A stretch of 18,968 nucleotides of DNA. Source: Stramenopiles sp. TOSAG23-3. Its lineage: Eukaryota; Sar. The notes below the pieces were generated by a model. It made no database searches. It was not told the origin of the DNA and saw only the letters and a list, made by a program, of their open reading frames with translations. A program made the position numbers and the translations under genes. Each line of letters opens with the position of its first letter. Within the stretch, counting starts at the first letter, position 1. Location: positions 1 to 18,968 of the forward strand of contig LT642412.1 in NCBI GenBank assembly GCA_900128585.1, in the 5' to 3' direction. Below, piece by piece: positions 9,001-15,079 of this stretch.

Positions 9001-9980
9001 ACATTGATATTGATGAAGAGAGCCACCATCTTGACTTTCCAACACGCCTTGGTGTCTACCATGGATCGCTTTACTGGGGTGGCAACGAAGGCCGTGCGGA
9101 TATTGAATTGCCAAGAGGTGGCGTCAGTGCTAAAAATGATGAATTTCTGGCCGGCTTGGACGCAGCTATTGTTGTCGAAGACGCGGACATCGGAAATGGG
9201 GAATTTGTTGTCTCTTTATATTGCAAAAAAGGTGCGCTAAGCATTGCAAATACTCACGGGCTGGCGTTTCTGGAGGGCGACGGGGTAGAGGACCGCTCCA
9301 TGAAATTTACTGGGAAACAAGTAGATGTTAATGAAGCATTCCGGTTCCTGAACTACCGCGCGTTGCCCAATGAAAACGGGGAAGATTACATTTCGATAGT
9401 AGTCAATGATACTGCTTTATCGGGTGACTATGATGTTTGGGAAGAGTCCAGTAGTTCGATCCGCGTCTGGATTGATGAAACGAACGACCCACCGACTATT
9501 GAGCGCGCTCCGCACAATCCTGAAATGTACTTTGCGAAAGGAACGGGGACGGGGACTGCGCAAGAAGGCGGGCCATTCACTAACATTGCTACCCTTGGTG
9601 TCCTTACTATAATTGATGGGTTTGTAATCAATGATGTTGACATGGGCCCGCTTGACCACATACGAGTTGACATAGAGGCAATGTACGGGCGCCTCACTTT
9701 GAATTCTATTAACGCCCTCTCGTTCGGAGGGGCACGGGGGCAGGGTTCGGGAATTAAAGACCGGACCATGTCATTTTCCGGAACTCTAGAAGATGTGAAC
9801 ACGGCTTTGTACCGTCTACGATATTTATGCACGGAATCCGACGGCTGCATGGATGAAGAATCGGGTGAAAAAATTGTAATTCGTGTCCGAGACATTGATA
9901 CTAGCGGAAAATTTGTAACGTTGACTGCAATGAAAACAATTGAAGTGAACGTTTTAAAGCCGAGTACGACGTTGAAGTAA
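1..9980 (+). CDS. Giant secreted/surface multidomain protein (FN2, jelly roll, cadherin-like repeats, ELWxxDGT propeller), 5'-partial
   Basis: The frame is open to the left edge (first whole codon at base 3). The first start-like codon is a GTG at 27, which is not credible in a eukaryotic nuclear gene, so the true start and any signal peptide lie upstream. The stop is TAA at 9978-9980. Residues here count from base 27. In order: beta-rich repeats of about 90 residues (24-200), an FN2 module (203-260), another such repeat interrupted by a jelly-roll-like module (352-508), further repeats to about 820, then 13 cadherin-like repeats (825-3317) whose junctions read like VNDAPV. Repeat 12 holds a large ELWxxDGT propeller (2442-3032). 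I see no hydrophobic C-terminal anchor. The many Asp-rich DVDA and EDT motifs suggest calcium-dependent rigidity, by analogy with cadherin-like families. The likely role is adhesion, cell covering or matrix, which is inferred from the modules. No intron or frameshift is visible. Confidence 0.9.
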   Translation, partial: ASHSAALEVQKVSISTVHVNKIQYIDATNMSDGTFSLALGQSTGNATWVHVSCKAVGKTIQEQNIPNYPGHSIGESLESKLREILPAHVEVEIIGVVAKQWYVTFLNAPWNFPTIIVNETKVAVTTITPANSLHGTFQLEYEGKKTAAIAHNASALAVKSRLEELSTISMVSVKRYGPNLNDGYIWYVTFYSPAVGDAKLLNYASSLGTTCHRLTTRAKKCVFPFKYKNKMYHDCLPLTGSEVSSWCPTSLGNDLTFAEGSSTWGQCAPLDCDLASIDISEERRGKGRPEVHALTTFGSHINQIQTITINTSCASCTLEGNYRLAFDLSATDILGGDENSDGFWDGDLSIVNNGVNRLQNGDFTSTQVNTGGSDVPKYWSFTHTLLELDLVTKEGKQNAMKLQRYPTETVSATPGYLQIYQTFTTVKERTYILTYDVFADGDGTVGKDHSEWFNGQVVLQNGEYKKGSFGFKQLYPTKLRKWNTVSNMFVAQSTESSIVLHAEGHVAAWFANMKIVEAVNVPTGYCWSYPPRPETLDGCPKLSVTQPIDIHAEAMRVDERPPSLLPGRGKGESLQAKLEALSNIGDIKVDVSRDIQNGGKLVVYRITFKNAPHSMPQLRVHQSDVLTVPTASKQVEIQKIVATTGEFKLSSYGRTTRAIVPGDLNFETKLQEILPFSPSISYNNGEGAWIITFPPSAGNADEIAVFVDIGVVSDAAITTIADGAMPSITVRSVRKGNGISGTFRLIVGNARTPPLPYDIPSSGIRNALLGLEPVGEDIDVLRSHPNTVSGYRWLIVFAAEHPNGHPRIVVDGSGLQGVGAGSSVSVVQVGGSHGRIHLPRIDGLALTGMAHDSSLDGVGVYGATVTVKGTLAFLNRALSVMEYIPDYSWSGDVKIYLSVNDHGFTGYGGAKTASSIVYVNVLPINTVPKIVAPAIYYNATLGLTVDEDTRLHISGIRIYDSDTGPEGQLQVSLWAENGKLQVASGGFFAHVEIGDTALDTNLTLTSIVYQPKPHFSGLESLHVRVEDDAGSVSNTTFLIVVDAVNDAPEIILQNDHFSVNEESPLPLAGISAVDNDLNDFQLDRTILEFSLNAINGVIRIGYFEGLNGVLFSNDNVGGDKLENKSITFRSSLAQANLALANVIYVGDPNFSGNDTVTLAVNDLGNFGSGGAKIARSDISILVKAKNDYPIVNVARNKVSLKEDFEVVIHDLTIRDDDLRPSDDRDLLTVSIAAQQGTFSLTRITDLNFHNGTGKRDNFMNFTGTVEDVNEALSESVFRPNQNWNSMHSGVARVTVLVTETLQQLKTDEDDIIFVVDAVNDGPVIRVPGQQLHPVNTYDDDLSNVIESIDTIVSSEDTLIDVVGVSVRDVDAGDSLDNNGYLTVTVEGVNGTVWLTKNLVGIHRYLKGTGSNDTVISFVAELPIVNKALRGLQFQGFPDYHGNCGVNITVTDTGNSGSGSTKTDSQFIPILLAPINDVPVILLPRDESLVVMEDHELVLRGFSVKDVDYNESDQIQITLSAQHGSVSLTRVTDLVFTEGDGLLDGYITVRGTLTNLNRALDECVYQPDPHWNTHNKLSDTLDITLFDLDINGLFGSGPHFKVSSTMYIEVLPDNDRPLVHVPGDHRSYEYDGHFSLDVVDTIICDEDDPVVIRNIKIDDVDINENPGALMEVTLKTYNGTLSLDNLAGLTVSSGTGTNDKHFCAKGSLRYINAALKSVLYVSDHNFNGNDQMYIYVTDLGNTGNGTMLSDSRIIPLRIDPVNDAPVWTMPVGTLTVAEDASLVISGITVDDVDDLDTASGNLNLAKTVVITCAHGTVSLTRMVALSFEIGIGIQEKHMRFRGSLVDVNRALRDLEYYPDPDYTTERIGETRDKIEFYMDDNGVNGLGGNQTATSSVLIQNIDGVNDPPIVIVPGGTYVKEPCEDEPATNRHAPLQRQCDRIVAVDMIPIEEDVAYPIFGVKIIDYDAMDIFGAVIEVSLSVEHGKISLSSIEGLYFTRGTGKEDLRNVTFRGDIDKVNLALDGVTYQGDADYYGRDNFTVYANDLGNSGVGGALSDAQTIPLNITAVNDAPAISTLDTLATSGYRSFKKKVQNFAGYFADEDVTIELPVVIEDVDADNGEIEVTITPAVGVVSIDSAYTERLTFIGLTVVEGLQLNDSVNARRMHFSGRMFDINEALAGLRYTSAPDWHSSGRDSDNVTVIVNDRGSVGDGGAKLAKHILHVFVREINDNPVVNVPRGILYIDEDQTLLIDEVEVSDVDADDGFDILEVTIQATHGTLSVSAFFENDFQSNETRARNPDLKEPGDDLLNFVFKTGDGVDDEAMTFLGTVMQLNSALKHLSYTGKKNFNGEDKISITCSDNGIGKSMAKTAGIGVNTINVRVAAINDAPVITVPIFEGHTTQFRLLEDLELRITGAKYHGKPHVPSRYVYQSGYELFRGEGSRPDADWPYWRGRLVADIYPGKSPSSPRYFQVYKKALYFSADDGVNGRELWRTSHDELQQDQFATELVKDMFPGSRGSDPTWISTMGDTLYFAANGVDTTWMIFDDSCGGFRQSSIDPTVRYAVSNSTTWKPNYVYDCPAGYHWADTDEGLAMVQSGDQGSHPGGTTVLKGKPSYHNQCGWNGYYLGGSKRRMFRFSDSHITGAYKSAGTEEDAELIVTNFDTSEFAGIVCVRGQDAEEFDSSRCRKQEVKDTARMPGLPVRPCYIRGGNELWRSDSTENGTYRVADIRPGVGSSNPEFLVAHEPSGTMFFAATKEPQGRELFVSDGTQDGTQIVEDIYYGEGNSNPKHITLKNATNILPVVYFQARDKPRGEELWRSDGVVGNFGDGAAGTGSGTSLVKDICPGSVGSKPHSLLMLGDTLFFFANDGVHGDELWSSGGTEQTTSLVRDIWPGAHGSSDGEGTAQLILYKDSVFFKANDGEWGQEMWRTDGTLSGTNMLKDLCVGFCSGNPNFFTRFTPPTVSGIEEMYFTANMGKDGAELWISDGTTGGSRRAFQHTDSDIDIDEESHHLDFPTRLGVYHGSLYWGGNEGRADIELPRGGVSAKNDEFLAGLDAAIVVEDADIGNGEFVVSLYCKKGALSIANTHGLAFLEGDGVEDRSMKFTGKQVDVNEAFRFLNYRALPNENGEDYISIVVNDTALSGDYDVWEESSSSIRVWIDETNDPPTIERAPHNPEMYFAKGTGTGTAQEGGPFTNIATLGVLTIIDGFVINDVDMGPLDHIRVDIEAMYGRLTLNSINALSFGGARGQGSGIKDRTMSFSGTLEDVNTALYRLRYLCTESDGCMDEESGEKIVIRVRDIDTSGKFVTLTAMKTIEVNVLKPSTTLK
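633..812 (+). other. Fibronectin type II (FN2) domain in the giant protein
   Basis: Residues about 203-260 show the FN2 signature: CVFPFKYKNKMYHDC, followed by SSWCPT and a closing STWGQC, with the aromatic and cysteine spacing of the family. A further Cys at the N-terminal edge (CHRL) and one after the domain (PLDC) may add a disulfide. FN2 modules bind collagen or gelatin and other ligands in animals. The ligand here is unknown. Confidence 0.85.
1080..1560 (+). other. Carbohydrate-binding/jelly-roll-like module (CBM4/9- or DUF642-like)
   Basis: Residues about 352-508 begin with LQNGDF and VPKYWSF, the usual opening of CBM4/9- and DUF642-type galactose-binding-like folds. They continue through YLQIYQTFTTVKERTYILTY (strand, then a typical 'Y.L.F..' strand) and end with WFANMKIVEA, resembling the final strand of these modules. 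Sugar binding is inferred from fold resemblance only. A DENSDGFWDGD stretch just before it could bind calcium. Confidence 0.55.
7350..9110 (+). other. ELWxxDGT-repeat beta-propeller inserted in cadherin-like repeat 12
   Basis: Residues about 2442-3032 contain seven recognisable ELWxxDGT units plus a degenerate eighth. Each unit reads TxLVKDIxPGxxGSxPxxxxxxGDTLFFxANDGxxGxELWxSDG with variations such as RELFVSDGT, QEMWRTDGT and AELWISDGT. These repeats are predicted to form beta-propeller blades in hyalin-like and bacterial surface proteins. The flanking cadherin-like sequence stops at LELRITGAKYHG (about residue 2409) and resumes at AAIVVEDADIGNG (about 3046), so the propeller is an internal guest domain. 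Ligand unknown. Confidence 0.8.
7641..8111 (+). other. Six-cysteine insert within propeller blade 2
   Basis: Residues about 2539-2695 separate the blade-2 strands (TLYFAANGVDTTW) from its ELWRSD ending. The segment has six cysteines, in DSCGG, YDCPAGYHW, NQCGWNGY, GIVCVRG, SSRCRK and RPCYIRG, plus RMFRFSD and TNFDTSEFAG motifs. The Cys, Trp and Gly pattern suggests a small disulfide-bonded extracellular module, perhaps lectin-like. I do not recognise a named family and assign no function. Confidence 0.55.
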
Positions 9981-10041
9981 AATGAACTCTAAAAACTTAT
10001 TTTTTCTCGTTAGGGTCAGGGCGGCACAAAAAAAGCAACTA

Positions 10042-10047
10042 AATAAA
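10042..10047 (+). terminator. Candidate polyadenylation signal (AATAAA) for the giant gene
   Basis: AATAAA lies about 60 bp after the TAA stop, inside an A-rich run (AAATAAAATAAAAAAG). The position is plausible for 3'-end formation, but the motif is common by chance in A+T-rich DNA. Confidence 0.35.
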
Positions 10048-10649
10048 ATAAAAAAGAATTTGGTTTTTTTGGCTGTGTTCGTGCGCTCTCTTATTGTGTT
10101 GTATTTAAATAATACAATGCAATACGACTGACTACACAGTGGGAATCCCTGATCGGTTTAAACCATATAATATAATTGTTTTTTAGTATAACAGTTTGTA
10201 CTCTAAATACAGGATCAAATTTGGAATCCTGAAACCTGAATGAACTATTTTACACAGTTCAATAATTGTAGTATAAATATAATGAAGACAATAACAACCC
10301 TATTATATCACTAACATAAATAAACGAAGAAGAATGCGATTTCCACAATTCTTTTCCCAACAATTAGAAGCTTCCATTCTATTGCCATATATATAGAGTT
10401 AAGTAAAAGTATAAATTTCAAACAGACCGAGTCGTCCGGATTCACTGCCCTTTCTTCTAAACTTCTCAACTTTCCTTGTTTTGAGTTTTGAATAATTCAT
10501 TTAATGAGGGTTAAGGTATCTATCTATCTATATATCCTATTTTTCATGCTTTACTTTATTAGTTAAATATTATTGATATAGATAATTACAAAACAAAATG
10601 TTAGGTCAATTGAAGGTATTTTAATAATCCTTATTTTGGTTTCATAAAA

Positions 10650-10785
10650 TAATAAAATATCCACATCAAAAAATCATTCCTCCTCCTCCCCTCCACATCT
10701 CTCGTCGTCAGCCGAGATAATAATAAAATATCCACATCAAAAAATCATTCCTCCTTCTCCCCTACACATCTCGTCAGCAGCAGAG
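10650..10785. repeat. Tandem duplication, ~71-bp period, two diverged copies
   Basis: Copy 1 (10650-10716) and copy 2 (10721-10785) share TAATAAAATATCCACATCA, then AAAATCATTCCTCC and a pyrimidine-rich CTCCCCT.CACATCT core ending in TCGTC.GC. The copies differ by a few substitutions and a 2-bp indel (CTCTCG versus CTCG). They lie about 200-330 bp upstream of the transporter start and could be part of its 5' regulatory region; no function is shown. Confidence 0.85.
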
Positions 10786-10981
10786 AAGAGTTGAACTTAA
10801 TGTTAATTTCGTGAACGTACTCATTTTGTAATAAGACCGTTCGTTTAAATTATCTATTCCCTCGTCATAAGTTAATGACCTACACAAAAATAAACAAATA
10901 AATCAATTTGTCACCTCAACCTTCTTCTCTTCTGGTTTTGTCTTTAATTGTATTTTATTCTTCTAAAAGAACGACAACAAC

Positions 10982-13015
10982 ATGACGGACGTGGTAAACA
11001 AGACGGCCGCCGAGGGCGACGTGGAGACGAGCACCACGATCGGCATGGACGGACACTCTGGATTCTCGAAGCTCCGTATGTGTCGCTTCAGTTTTGGAAA
11101 TTTCAGTGCGTACTTGGGGGCTTACTTCATTGGAAGTCTATCCACCTTGTACGTTTCGGTCTATAGAGCACAGGGGACGTCGATCGTCTCTGGCCAAATG
11201 TTCCTAAAGCTCTTTGGAGGGTTTTTGGGCGTCGTTATGGGCATTATCCAAGACTCTCCAAAAACTGCCATTTGCTTGAACAAACTGGGCTGCACAAATG
11301 CAAAGTGCGGCCGTAGAGCGCCGCATGCGGTATGGGCAACCATCGTCCTCGTTTTTGCAACACTCCTTACCCATACTCCACCCAATATCGCCACCATGGC
11401 GACGTCTCAAGACAGCACGGCAAAGTTGAAGGACGAGAAATTCTCGAAGTACCGTGTGAGTACCAGTATCAGTGACAGTGGGGAGCCTAAGTGGGGAGAT
11501 TGGCAAGCCTGGGGAGATGGGCTCCTCGACAAAACCAAAGGCTTTCCGTGCGATAAAATGCTAAATCTAAACACTACGTCAGGAGTGATCCACACTTTCC
11601 ATAGGGTTGGCGAAGTGAATAAGAAGATTCCGGAATTCGGGAGTGACATTTGTGCGTCGATGGTGTCCCTTACCGCCTTCTGTTATCCTGGCCCGGCGGG
11701 TTCCCCGAAAACTGGTGATGGGGGGGACCGCGTTTGTGCCGAAACAGACAGCGCTTCGCTGGCTGGTTGGTTTATCTTTATGGGCATCATCGGAAGAATT
11801 GGCTGGGAGACCATATGGCAGGTGTCGCATGTGGCTAAATGGGAGATATTTCCTTACCAACAGGACAGAGTCAAGATCCAGACGTGGTCTGCAGTATTAT
11901 TCTTCTTCGCGTTTACGCTGTTTATCGTATTCAACTTGCTAATTACACAATCCAGCGAGTTTGGAAGCCGCCCCGAAGGAGGGAATGGGTACCGATTTCT
12001 ACTGTCTGTCATAGCTGCGTCGTTGATTTCTTTAGGGTTTTTAGCAATTGGTCCGTTTTCGGAGGCGAAGCAGACGACGGGCGAAGAGCAAAAGAACAGT
12101 CGCCCACTCCAAGACTACATAGATATTATCACCAGCAATGGGAAACCCCAAAGTGCCATGCGGTGGGCATCGATGGCTTACGGCCTTGTTACATTTCACA
12201 CCACCATTTATGTTGCAACTGCCCAGTACTACTTTGTGTATACGCTAAATATACCCGTATCTGAAGCCGCAACGGGGATTGCAGTGCTTGCGATCACAAA
12301 CATATTATGTGATTTGCTCGGTGTCCCTGTTTGGGGCTGGGCGTTCGGAGTCCGAAACAAGGAAGATCGATTGAAGTCGCGGGATCCAAGAAACGCGATG
12401 ATGGTTGCATGTGTGATGTCGGTCGGGTTTGGCGCAACGGTACAAGCCGTGCTTGCACGACCAGTGAACCGCGATGAGATTAATAATAACTATTTGGCGC
12501 TGGTCATTTCCCTTTTCGTTATCCGGGCCCCGACCACCCTGTTTGTCTACTGGTCCATAGGCGCGGACGGCTGGTGCATTGACGAGGACTGCCAAGAGTA
12601 CTTCAAGGAAACAGGAAAACGCCGGCGACGTGAATCTGTTTACAAAGGCTTCCAGCTTGCGATCCGTGGCATTGCAGACTTCTTGGTACTCGTAATAGTG
12701 CTGGCCATATTCTCGACTTCGTGTGATTCAACCATGGCTTCACAGAACCAAACCATGGAATGCGCTGGAACCTTTTACTTTATGTGGCAAATTGGCCTTC
12801 CCTTGACGATGATTGCAGTACTGATTTGTGTATGGAAGTTTCCTATTACTGGTGAAAGAAAAAATAGAGTTATTGAGGGACAGGCAAAGTTTCATCGTGC
12901 CGTGGGAAGTGCTAGAAAAACCGTGACCGGATCCACGCCTGTGACAGCAAGTAACGTCGAAGTAATCAATACCGGGGAAGCAACCGAGGCGACCCCGGAT
13001 GAAGATCATATTTAA
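10982..13015 (+). CDS. GPH/MFS_2-family (sugar:cation symporter-like) membrane transporter
   Basis: A 677-residue polytopic protein whose ATG has A at -3 and follows ACAACAAC. About 12 hydrophobic segments are visible, for example 41-60, 76-90, 116-133, 260-275, 303-322, 339-357, 396-420, 428-448, 471-490, 503-524, 561-578 and 597-617. The assignment to the GPH (MFS_2) group rests on three signatures: the loop QDSPKTAICLNK...CGRRAPH (90-115), matching the family's D-P-x-x-G...GRRRP; the segment IWQVSHVAKWEIFPYQQDR (278-296), matching PyxaLxpElTxDxxxR; and the loop DEDCQEYFKETGKRRRR (534-550), matching DxxDxxxxxTGxRRE. Family members import sugars, and the MFSD2 branch imports lysolipids; the substrate here cannot be told. 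A soluble-looking loop of about 120 residues (138-258) with four cysteines follows the fourth segment and is unusually long. The C-terminal tail is hydrophilic. Confidence 0.75.
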   Translation: MTDVVNKTAAEGDVETSTTIGMDGHSGFSKLRMCRFSFGNFSAYLGAYFIGSLSTLYVSVYRAQGTSIVSGQMFLKLFGGFLGVVMGIIQDSPKTAICLNKLGCTNAKCGRRAPHAVWATIVLVFATLLTHTPPNIATMATSQDSTAKLKDEKFSKYRVSTSISDSGEPKWGDWQAWGDGLLDKTKGFPCDKMLNLNTTSGVIHTFHRVGEVNKKIPEFGSDICASMVSLTAFCYPGPAGSPKTGDGGDRVCAETDSASLAGWFIFMGIIGRIGWETIWQVSHVAKWEIFPYQQDRVKIQTWSAVLFFFAFTLFIVFNLLITQSSEFGSRPEGGNGYRFLLSVIAASLISLGFLAIGPFSEAKQTTGEEQKNSRPLQDYIDIITSNGKPQSAMRWASMAYGLVTFHTTIYVATAQYYFVYTLNIPVSEAATGIAVLAITNILCDLLGVPVWGWAFGVRNKEDRLKSRDPRNAMMVACVMSVGFGATVQAVLARPVNRDEINNNYLALVISLFVIRAPTTLFVYWSIGADGWCIDEDCQEYFKETGKRRRRESVYKGFQLAIRGIADFLVLVIVLAIFSTSCDSTMASQNQTMECAGTFYFMWQIGLPLTMIAVLICVWKFPITGERKNRVIEGQAKFHRAVGSARKTVTGSTPVTASNVEVINTGEATEATPDEDHI

Positions 13016-13381
13016 GAACACTTATTTTATGGAATATCATATATTATGATTAGAGAGATTTTGTGTATCATAAATTTTAATAAATTTCATCAGTTTTAGT
13101 GACTGAAGGAATATAAACCTCAACAGCCAATTTTTTGTTTTTGTTTTAAATCAGTTTATCGATAAGTTTATACGTATGATATAAAAAACCAAAAAATATA
13201 TACGTAAACACTGAATTTATGTTAAACATAGATTATTTGTCAAGGAAAACATAGAGGGAGTAGAAATAAATCGCACAGTAGTACGAAGGAAGAAAAACTT
13301 TACACCGGGCATAAATGTTAAATACCTAAGAATAATAGCCATTATTGTGTTTCGTTGTCAACTCATGACGACCCACTCGCT
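13016..13381. other. Convergent intergenic spacer
   Basis: A 366-bp A+T-rich spacer between two converging genes. It holds an AATAAA at 13079 for the plus-strand gene, a perfect 10-bp palindrome TTATCGATAA near 13156, and an imperfect inverted repeat (GTTTATACGTAT with ATATACGTAAAC) around 13165-13209. I see no clear AATAAA for the minus-strand gene and no gene. Confidence 0.55.
13079..13084 (+). terminator. Candidate polyadenylation signal (AATAAA) for the transporter gene
   Basis: AATAAA lies 64 bp after the TAA stop, in the sequence AATTTTAATAAATTTC. Spacing is plausible; chance occurrence cannot be excluded. Confidence 0.35.
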
Positions 13382-15079
13382 TTACTTTTTTTGTTTGCAA
13401 GGATTGTAACGCTGAAACGTCGACGTAAACGACATGACTGTGTCCCTTTGTTCGCTGAAAGTGGCTTTGTTCCCCTTCTTGTTAAACGATCGAGGCGGCA
13501 AACCAAGCATCCCAGAGATAACATCCATACCGAAGGAGTCTGAAAATTTTGAAGAATCCTCTATGACATGTGCCAGTCCTATATTTTCATACTTCAGACT
13601 GTGAATTTGCACATGAAAGTAGGGAAACCGAGCGGGGATAGAATTCGACAACCCTTTCTTCGCCGTATCAATAACTGCCTTGTGAGATGCCCACTCAGTG
13701 TCGGCATTCCGCAGCGCTTGGGAAAAGGCCAAATGTGCAGTTTCTGCAACTTCCTCATCAACGGGAATTGCGTGTATGTGGGTGTGGTGGGCTCTCTCCA
13801 TGTTCCGAACAGTCTCCAAAAATACTACGGATCGCTGCGGCTTTTCATCACCAAACATTCGCAACAATGCCGTTTTGTAGGCAGCAACTTGCTCTCGTAA
13901 GTCTATGCCAGCATGGTTCATACTTTTTATTGGTTCTATCGGAGCGATAATGCAATGCCCTTTTGTGAGCTGCTTCTGTCTTGGTACCATCATGTACGCA
14001 GCTGTCCCCATTGAAACTATTAAATGGGATGGAAATGATGTATTCTGCACGTTGAATCGATCCGTAGAAACCTGCCTGTCCCACCTTTTATCTGCCATTG
14101 CAGCTTCCGAGCGCTCCACTTCCCCTCGCTTGAGGGCTGTCATCCAATTTTTTTTATTTTCATACAGGCTAACGTCCACGTCCTCTTCTTCGTCTTCGCC
14201 CGTTCTCGATGCGGCAGATGATTTGTAGTTCTTTCCCTGTTTCAGAACATTTCTTATAAAGTTTTTGTCGTAATCCTCATCCGTGGCACCCCTGAATGAT
14301 GGATAGGAAGTTGACCTTGCCCCTTTGGGTGCTTCGCCGGCTTTGTGAAACCGGCCCGCGGCCCCTGTGAGCAAGGAGCCCGATGCGCTACCTTCCCCGA
14401 ACGATTCCACATCAGCCTTGAAATACCCCGTCCTTTCTCGGTTCTTGTCGAAATAGTTCAAGTTCGTTTTCCGCTTTCCCCGTTTTGATCCATACCGCAA
14501 ATCATCGCGTTCTATCTTTTTGGTGATGCCCCTCTCTGTTCCACCGACAGAATCGTGGGACGGTTTGGACAAGCTCGGCCCCCCAGCCAACTGCCTCCTG
14601 AGCATATCTGCAGCCGCTCTGTTCGGGTCAAAGCGACTGTTTGGATCGGCTTTCCTTTTCAAAGGGGTCAAGCTTGCTTTTGCCCTCCCGGACGCCAACG
14701 TAGACGGTCGTAGAGCCTTGTCATTTTCCGTGGCAACGTCTCCCCTGGCCTTTGCGAGCAATTCTTCGAACGATTTTGTTTCTGGTATCGACGTTGCTGC
14801 TTGTTGCTGAATTTCTTCAAAGCTTCTGACCTGTGGAGTTGGACTCTCGAAGTTGTTGGCCCCAAGTCTGTTCAGCGGAGATATAAGAGGGTCTCTCGGT
14901 GCATCCTCCCCAGACGACGATGAAGATTCACACATCGCATCTCGATTGTTTGCCTTCCCTTTCTTGTGTTTTTTCCGTTTCTTCTTCTTCTCTTTCTTGT
15001 GTTTCTTCTCTTTACGACTTGCTCGTTTCTTCGCATCGTCGCCTTGACCAAAACTTATGCCCTGGAGAAGTCCTGACAT
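13382..15079 (-). CDS. CWF19-like spliceosome/lariat-turnover factor (CwfJ C-terminal domains)
   Basis: 565 residues. The first in-frame ATG after an upstream stop is at 15079-15077 with G at -3; the longer open frame begins at a GTG and is not used. The N terminus MSGLLQGISFGQG is followed by a Lys-rich stretch (17-42), a likely nuclear-localisation or RNA-contact region, and a disordered Ser/Lys-rich half. The C-terminal half matches the two CwfJ domains. Domain 1 (about 330-455) has SHLIVSMG, LTKGHCIIAPIEP, SVVFLE and a histidine-rich HHTHIHAIPV (431-440) in the HIT-like position. Domain 2 (about 480-565) has FPYFHVQI, GLAHVIED and GMLGLPPR. Family members act in late spliceosome and intron-lariat steps with the debranching enzyme. 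Odd: the usual CxxC zinc pair before HLIVS is absent (TDRFNVQNTSFPSHLIVS). It is closest to the CWF19L2 type; the exact orthologue is not certain. Confidence 0.87.
   Translation of the reverse strand: MSGLLQGISFGQGDDAKKRASRKEKKHKKEKKKKRKKHKKGKANNRDAMCESSSSSGEDAPRDPLISPLNRLGANNFESPTPQVRSFEEIQQQAATSIPETKSFEELLAKARGDVATENDKALRPSTLASGRAKASLTPLKRKADPNSRFDPNRAAADMLRRQLAGGPSLSKPSHDSVGGTERGITKKIERDDLRYGSKRGKRKTNLNYFDKNRERTGYFKADVESFGEGSASGSLLTGAAGRFHKAGEAPKGARSTSYPSFRGATDEDYDKNFIRNVLKQGKNYKSSAASRTGEDEEEDVDVSLYENKKNWMTALKRGEVERSEAAMADKRWDRQVSTDRFNVQNTSFPSHLIVSMGTAAYMMVPRQKQLTKGHCIIAPIEPIKSMNHAGIDLREQVAAYKTALLRMFGDEKPQRSVVFLETVRNMERAHHTHIHAIPVDEEVAETAHLAFSQALRNADTEWASHKAVIDTAKKGLSNSIPARFPYFHVQIHSLKYENIGLAHVIEDSSKFSDSFGMDVISGMLGLPPRSFNKKGNKATFSEQRDTVMSFTSTFQRYNPCKQKK

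Larger units (their letters stand above)
2499..9977 (+). repeat. Thirteen cadherin-like repeats
   Basis: Junction motifs of the type VNDAPV, INDVPV or TNDPPT have their Asn codons at 2775 (degenerate, INTVP), 3135, 3558, 3957, 4425, 4839, 5283, 5712, 6201, 6681, 7152 and 9483. This gives full units of 120-164 residues. Each unit has an N-terminal EDTxLxIxGIxVxDxD block, a GTLSLTxIxGL block, a helix-like INxALxxLxY block and a closing NGxDxLxxxVxDLGNxGxGG block. The first unit (from residue 825) keeps only the second half. Unit 12 is about 777 residues because of the propeller insertion and would be about 140 without it. The family is common in bacterial and protist adhesins; the calcium role is inferred. 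Confidence 0.85.
9981..10981. other. Intergenic region between the giant gene and the transporter gene
   Basis: About 1 kb of A+T-rich DNA with no supportable gene. It holds an AATAAA element at 10042, a small perfect hairpin (TTGTATT, loop TAAAT, AATACAA) at 10099-10117, a short TATC microsatellite near 10517-10533, and a tandem duplication at 10650-10785. The last stretch before the transporter ATG is A/C-rich (ACGACAACAAC), consistent with a eukaryotic leader. No clear TATA box can be assigned. Confidence 0.6.

Noticed and set aside
10099-10117. Perfect 7-bp hairpin after the giant gene as a terminator
   Set aside because: Eukaryotic genes do not use such stem-loops for termination, and A+T-rich palindromes of this size are expected by chance; noted in the spacer entry only.
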